A stretch of DNA of 7,820 nt from DHVE2 group archaeon (GTDB taxonomy: Archaea > Thermoplasmatota > Thermoplasmata > Thermoplasmatales > Aciduliprofundaceae). Positions 4,807 through 7,820 of the stretch are shown here, one piece after another. The translations under genes were made by a program, and so were the position numbers. The notes beneath the pieces are model-generated. The model did no database searches. It was not told the origin of the DNA and saw only the letters and a list, made by a program, of their open reading frames with translations. The stretch spans positions 1 to 7,820 of the forward strand of contig JALWEL010000190.1 in the NCBI GenBank assembly GCA_027014065.1, written 5' to 3'. The number at the start of each line of letters is the position of its first letter. The stretch's first letter is position 1.

Positions 4807-6702
4807 GTGGAAAGCGTAGAAGAGTGGATAGAAAAGCTGAATATCAAAACGACGAAAGAAATAAAGGTGCCTCCGAAACTTGTTGATCAGGTAATCGGAC
4901 AGGATGAGGCCGTGGAAGTCATAAAGAAGGCTGCAAGGCAGAAGAGGCACGTGATTTTAATCGGAGATCCCGGCACTGGAAAGAGCATGCTTGCACAGAG
5001 CATGGTCGATTTTCTCCCTCGGGAAGAATTGGAGGACATACTCGTTTTTCCCAATGAAGAGGATCCAAATTCACCCAAGATAAAGACCGTGCCCGCGGGG
5101 CAGGGGAAGCTTATTGTGAAGCAGTATCAGGAGGAGGCTAATAAAAGGAAGGCAGAGAAGAGAATGGGTATGCAACTTGTCCTCTTTCTACTTGTGTTCA
5201 TAGGTGTGGTTGGGGCATGGGTAACCGGCGATTACTCTTTCCTCTTTTGGTCCATATTCATAGCCATATTCCTTTACGCTTTCACCGGCCCAACTATTCA
5301 GCGCGAAGAGAAAGCCATGGTACCGAAGCTTTTAGTTTCTCACGATAGAAATTCAAAACCCCCGTTCGTGGATGCCACCGGCGCGCATGCTGGAGCTCTT
5401 TTGGGCGATGTGCGCCATGACCCGTTCCAGAGCGGAGGTCTTGAAACTCCACCTCACACGAGGGTGGAAGCGGGCGCAATTCACAAAGCGCACAAGGGTG
5501 TGCTCTTCATAGACGAGATAAACATGCTTCGCATAGAATCCCAACAATCTCTGCTAACTGCCATGCAGGAGAAGAAATTTGCAATCTCCGGGCAAAGCGA
5601 GCACTCCGCAGGTGCAATGGTTCACACAGAGCCCGTGCCATGCGATTTCATTCTTGTGGCCGCCGGAAATCTGGATGCACTTCAGGGTATGCACCCAGCG
5701 CTGCGCTCGAGAATTCGCGGCTACGGTTACGAGGTGTACATGAAATCCACCATGGAGGACAACGACGAGAACCGCAGAAATTTGGTTAGATTCATCGCTC
5801 AGGAAGTTAAGAAAGATGGAAAAATCCCACATTTCACGAAGGAAGCAGTTGTGGAAGTTATAAAGGAAGCCCAGAAGAGAGCGGGAAGAAAGGGTAAATT
5901 AACTTTGAGATTGAGGGAGTTGGGAGGATTGGTAAGAGTTGCTGGGGATATTGCTAAGGAAGATGGAGCGGAGTTTGTGGAAGCGAAGCACGTGCTCATG
6001 GCCAAAAAGCTATCGAGGCCATTGGAGCAGCAGGTGGCAGATAGATGGATAGAGATGAAGAAAGAGTACAAGACCTTCCTGGACAAGGGTGAGGCAATAG
6101 GCATGGTGAACGGCCTCGCGGTTTACTCTGCGGGAAGCGGAATGGCAGAATACTCAGGCATAGTCTTGCCTATCGTGGCCGAAGTAACCCCCGCTCAATC
6201 CAAGGATCAGGGAAGGATGATTGCCACTGGAAAATTAGGGGAGATAGCGAAGGAAGCGGTGGAGAACGTATCAGCGATAATAAAGAAATATTTCGGAAAG
6301 CATATAACAAACTATGATGTACACATTCAATTCATAGGCACGTACGAAGGCGTTGAGGGGGACAGCGCCAGCATAAGCGTAGCCACAGCGGTGGTATCTG
6401 CGTTGGAAGGGATACCTGTGGATCAGAGTATTGCGATGACGGGTTCGCTGAGCATCAGGGGGCAGGTTCTACCTGTTGGAGGAATAACGGCCAAGGTAGA
6501 AGCGGCCATAGAGGCGGGATTGAAGAAAGTAATAATTCCCAGATCTAATCTTATGGATGTGATTTTAGACGAGGAGCACGAGGGAAAGATAGAAATCATA
6601 CCGGTGAGCACCGTGGAAGAGGTGATGGCCCATGCGCTGGTTGATTGCCCCAAGAAAGAAGAACTCCTGAAAAAATTTGAAGAGATACAGGGATACGAAT
6701 GA
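4807..6702 (+). CDS. lonB: Archaeal membrane-anchored ATP-dependent protease LonB
   Basis: A complete 631-residue LonB, the membrane-bound AAA+ protease that is the main energy-dependent degrader of membrane and misfolded proteins in many euryarchaea. Elements in order: Walker A GDPGTGKS (53-60); two transmembrane helices inserted in the AAA+ module (about 122-139 and 144-162); Walker B LFIDEI (233-238); sensor-1 Asn288 (AAGN); arginine-finger region ALRSRIRG (298-305); sensor-2 region LRLREL (367-372); protease domain from about 425 with catalytic Ser520 in EGDSAS and Lys563 in GGITAK. The 43-residue Ser-Lys spacing equals that of E. coli Lon S679/K722. All catalytic residues are present. 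GTG 4807 is the only suitable start: the nearby ATG at 4803 is out of frame, and TAG 4798 closes the frame upstream. Its last codon overlaps cgi121. Confidence 0.96.
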   Translation: MESVEEWIEKLNIKTTKEIKVPPKLVDQVIGQDEAVEVIKKAARQKRHVILIGDPGTGKSMLAQSMVDFLPREELEDILVFPNEEDPNSPKIKTVPAGQGKLIVKQYQEEANKRKAEKRMGMQLVLFLLVFIGVVGAWVTGDYSFLFWSIFIAIFLYAFTGPTIQREEKAMVPKLLVSHDRNSKPPFVDATGAHAGALLGDVRHDPFQSGGLETPPHTRVEAGAIHKAHKGVLFIDEINMLRIESQQSLLTAMQEKKFAISGQSEHSAGAMVHTEPVPCDFILVAAGNLDALQGMHPALRSRIRGYGYEVYMKSTMEDNDENRRNLVRFIAQEVKKDGKIPHFTKEAVVEVIKEAQKRAGRKGKLTLRLRELGGLVRVAGDIAKEDGAEFVEAKHVLMAKKLSRPLEQQVADRWIEMKKEYKTFLDKGEAIGMVNGLAVYSAGSGMAEYSGIVLPIVAEVTPAQSKDQGRMIATGKLGEIAKEAVENVSAIIKKYFGKHITNYDVHIQFIGTYEGVEGDSASISVATAVVSALEGIPVDQSIAMTGSLSIRGQVLPVGGITAKVEAAIEAGLKKVIIPRSNLMDVILDEEHEGKIEIIPVSTVEEVMAHALVDCPKKEELLKKFEEIQGYE

Positions 6703-7121
6703 TTGTGAAAGGCTACCGGGGGAACATAAGCGCCGAGGAATCTCAAAATCTCGCAGATAGGGGAATTTACGTTTTCAACTCTCTTTGCGTTGGGTGCAGG
6801 GAGCACGTTGAATGGGCTTATGAAAAAGCCACGAAAATATTCGAGAACAAAAAGAATATAGCGAAAAAAAAGCATATAGAGTTGATGCTGATACTCTCGG
6901 GGAAGAGGCAGATCAGTGAAGCTCTGAAGCTCTGCGGTTCCATAGGTGTGAAAAGCGTCGTAGCCATAAGCGAGAAAGATTTCGAACTGCCGTTACATAG
7001 AGATGATAAGGTTTTGGAATTCTCCGAGGAGAAATTGAGGCACCTTGGAATTTATCCGGTGAAAGGAAAAAAATGCGAGTTGTTTTTTGAGAATTCCTCG
7101 TTGTTGGAGCTCGAGAGATAA
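6699..7121 (+). CDS. cgi121: KEOPS complex subunit Cgi121 (tRNA t6A synthesis)
   Basis: A 140-residue protein like archaeal Cgi121 (TPRKB family), the KEOPS subunit that binds Bud32 and the tRNA 3' CCA tail, helping Kae1 add threonylcarbamoyl to A37 of ANN-decoding tRNAs. Visible signs: the MIVKGYRG start, a helical NSLCVGCREHVEWAYEKA segment, and the family hallmark HIELMLILSGKRQISEALKLCG (59-80), followed by the VKSVVAI strand (84-90). Cys30 and Cys33 form a CxxC that I do not recall as a conserved family feature. The ATG overlaps the lonB stop (ATGA, 6699-6702), implying translational coupling. Length is normal (about 140-150). The gene ends exactly at the border of the convergent secreted-protein gene. 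Confidence 0.85.
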   Translation: MIVKGYRGNISAEESQNLADRGIYVFNSLCVGCREHVEWAYEKATKIFENKKNIAKKKHIELMLILSGKRQISEALKLCGSIGVKSVVAISEKDFELPLHRDDKVLEFSEEKLRHLGIYPVKGKKCELFFENSSLLELER

Positions 7122-7820
7122 TTACATCCATGGAAATTCGGGTATCGCGGAATTGAGTTCCTCCAGTTCAACATTGTTCATGGACACACCCAGATGCCCG
7201 TTGCTTCCCTCGGGCCAGTATATCTCAGCCTGCACGGTCAACTCCGAAATTATGTAATCGTCGGGGTTTGTTGACATTCCCCATGAGTACTGGCTGTTCA
7301 CGTCGTTAATTGCCGTGGTGAAATTGAATCTATTTACCCTGAATTCGTAATAATGCCAGCCGGTCCATGTTTGATTTATTGCAGTGTATGAATTTGGTCC
7401 GAGGTACGAGTATTTTGTGTCGTGGCCAAAATAAGTAACAATCATCGGTATGTTGGTTCCTGAATCGAAGCCTATCCACTCTTTGAATATGCTTTCTTCT
7501 CTTGTATCGAAGTAGTTAACAATGAACCATACGCTCTTTCCAGTGGTGGTATCCTTGAAAAGGAGAATTATGTTGGAATATGCAACTGCTCCACCTTCAA
7601 CCCAAACTCTATGCACCTGCAAATACGCGCTCATCTTCATAATGGAATCGGGGGATGTCCAAACTCTCACATCATCCGAGGTGTCCCACCAGTAAGCGAG
7701 CTGTCCGTTGGCAAGATTGCTGGACGGATGCGCTCCTGCGGAGTAAGTGTGCACCTGCATCCCCGCGTAATTTTGATACATTTGAACCGCCGTTGAGCCG
7801 TACCACGAGTTGTTTATTCC
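7122..7820 (-). CDS. Secreted protein with C-terminal IPEFP motif, N-terminal part outside window
   Basis: The frame is open to the window edge. The Met codon at 7779-7781 is internal, since the frame continues upstream as GINNSWYGSTAVQ. About 232 residues are visible. They are rich in Trp, Tyr, Asn, Ser and Thr, with alternating hydrophobic strands (SNIILLFKDTTTGKSVWFIVNYFD, WTGWHYYEFRVNRFNF, ISELTVQAEIYWPEG) and no long helix, which suggests an extracellular beta-sandwich, perhaps carbohydrate-related. I cannot assign a family. The chain ends AIPEFPWM. IPEFP resembles the PEF-CTERM sorting motif, but the transmembrane helix and basic tail that normally follow are missing. The stop abuts the cgi121 stop with no gap. 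Confidence 0.75.
   Translation of the reverse strand, partial: GINNSWYGSTAVQMYQNYAGMQVHTYSAGAHPSSNLANGQLAYWWDTSDDVRVWTSPDSIMKMSAYLQVHRVWVEGGAVAYSNIILLFKDTTTGKSVWFIVNYFDTREESIFKEWIGFDSGTNIPMIVTYFGHDTKYSYLGPNSYTAINQTWTGWHYYEFRVNRFNFTTAINDVNSQYSWGMSTNPDDYIISELTVQAEIYWPEGSNGHLGVSMNNVELEELNSAIPEFPWM

Noticed and set aside
6913..7131. Minus-strand frame starting near the end of the secreted-protein gene, as a possible lost transmembrane tail
   Set aside because: The translation is charged and not hydrophobic, and the frame is antisense to cgi121.
1..7820. CRISPR array, insertion sequence or integrase site at the tRNA gene
   Set aside because: No regularly spaced long repeats, transposase or integrase genes were seen, and the tRNA 3' end is not duplicated elsewhere in the window as far as I can read.

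Overview
The window reads as chromosomal DNA of a euryarchaeon. The evidence is a membrane-spanning LonB protease, a Cgi121 KEOPS subunit, a short archaeal-type dUTPase, a tRNA-Ser with no encoded CCA, and TATA-type promoters about 26-27 bp upstream of several start codons with no Shine-Dalgarno (SD) sequence (leaderless mRNAs). Leaderless first genes and a secreted protein ending in an IPEFP motif suggest the Thermoplasmata / DHVE2 (Aciduliprofundum-like) branch. That placement is inference. I see no mobile element, CRISPR array or prophage gene.

Layout, left to right. (1) 2-442 (+): the 3' part of a D-2-hydroxyacid dehydrogenase whose catalytic Glu position holds Tyr. (2) 433-1883 (-): an exported single-HKD phospholipase D-type nuclease and, upstream, a membrane-anchored protein that looks like three OB-folds. 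(3) 1970-2810 (+): cob(I)alamin adenosyltransferase followed by an SCP2-domain protein. The two units (2) and (3) are transcribed divergently from an 86-bp region. (4) 2814-3004: an unusually dense regulatory region. (5) 3005-4153 (+): a two-gene unit of a probable double ribbon-helix-helix regulator and a 245-residue FtsZ/tubulin-like protein made of the GTPase domain only. (6) 4156-4703 (-): tRNA-Ser(CGA) followed 2 nt later by a dUTPase-like gene. (7) 4807-7121 (+): lonB overlapping cgi121 by 4 bp. (8) 7122-7820 (-): the C-terminal part of a secreted protein running off the right edge.

The most interesting segment is 2840-4153. The regulator-FtsZ-like pair recalls the haloarchaeal cdrS-ftsZ2 locus, where a ribbon-helix-helix protein controls a tubulin homologue. 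Here the tubulin-like protein lacks the whole C-terminal domain and has altered nucleotide-contact loops. The promoter carries two TGAC-N7-GTCA palindromes with centres 41 bp apart on either side of the TATA box, within a wider array of TGAC/GTCA half-sites, many of them spaced 10-12 bp. I infer a self-regulated operon for an unusual mini-FtsZ. The second notable arrangement is the tRNA-Ser/dUTPase junction, where tRNA 3'-end processing would itself create a nearly leaderless dUTPase mRNA.
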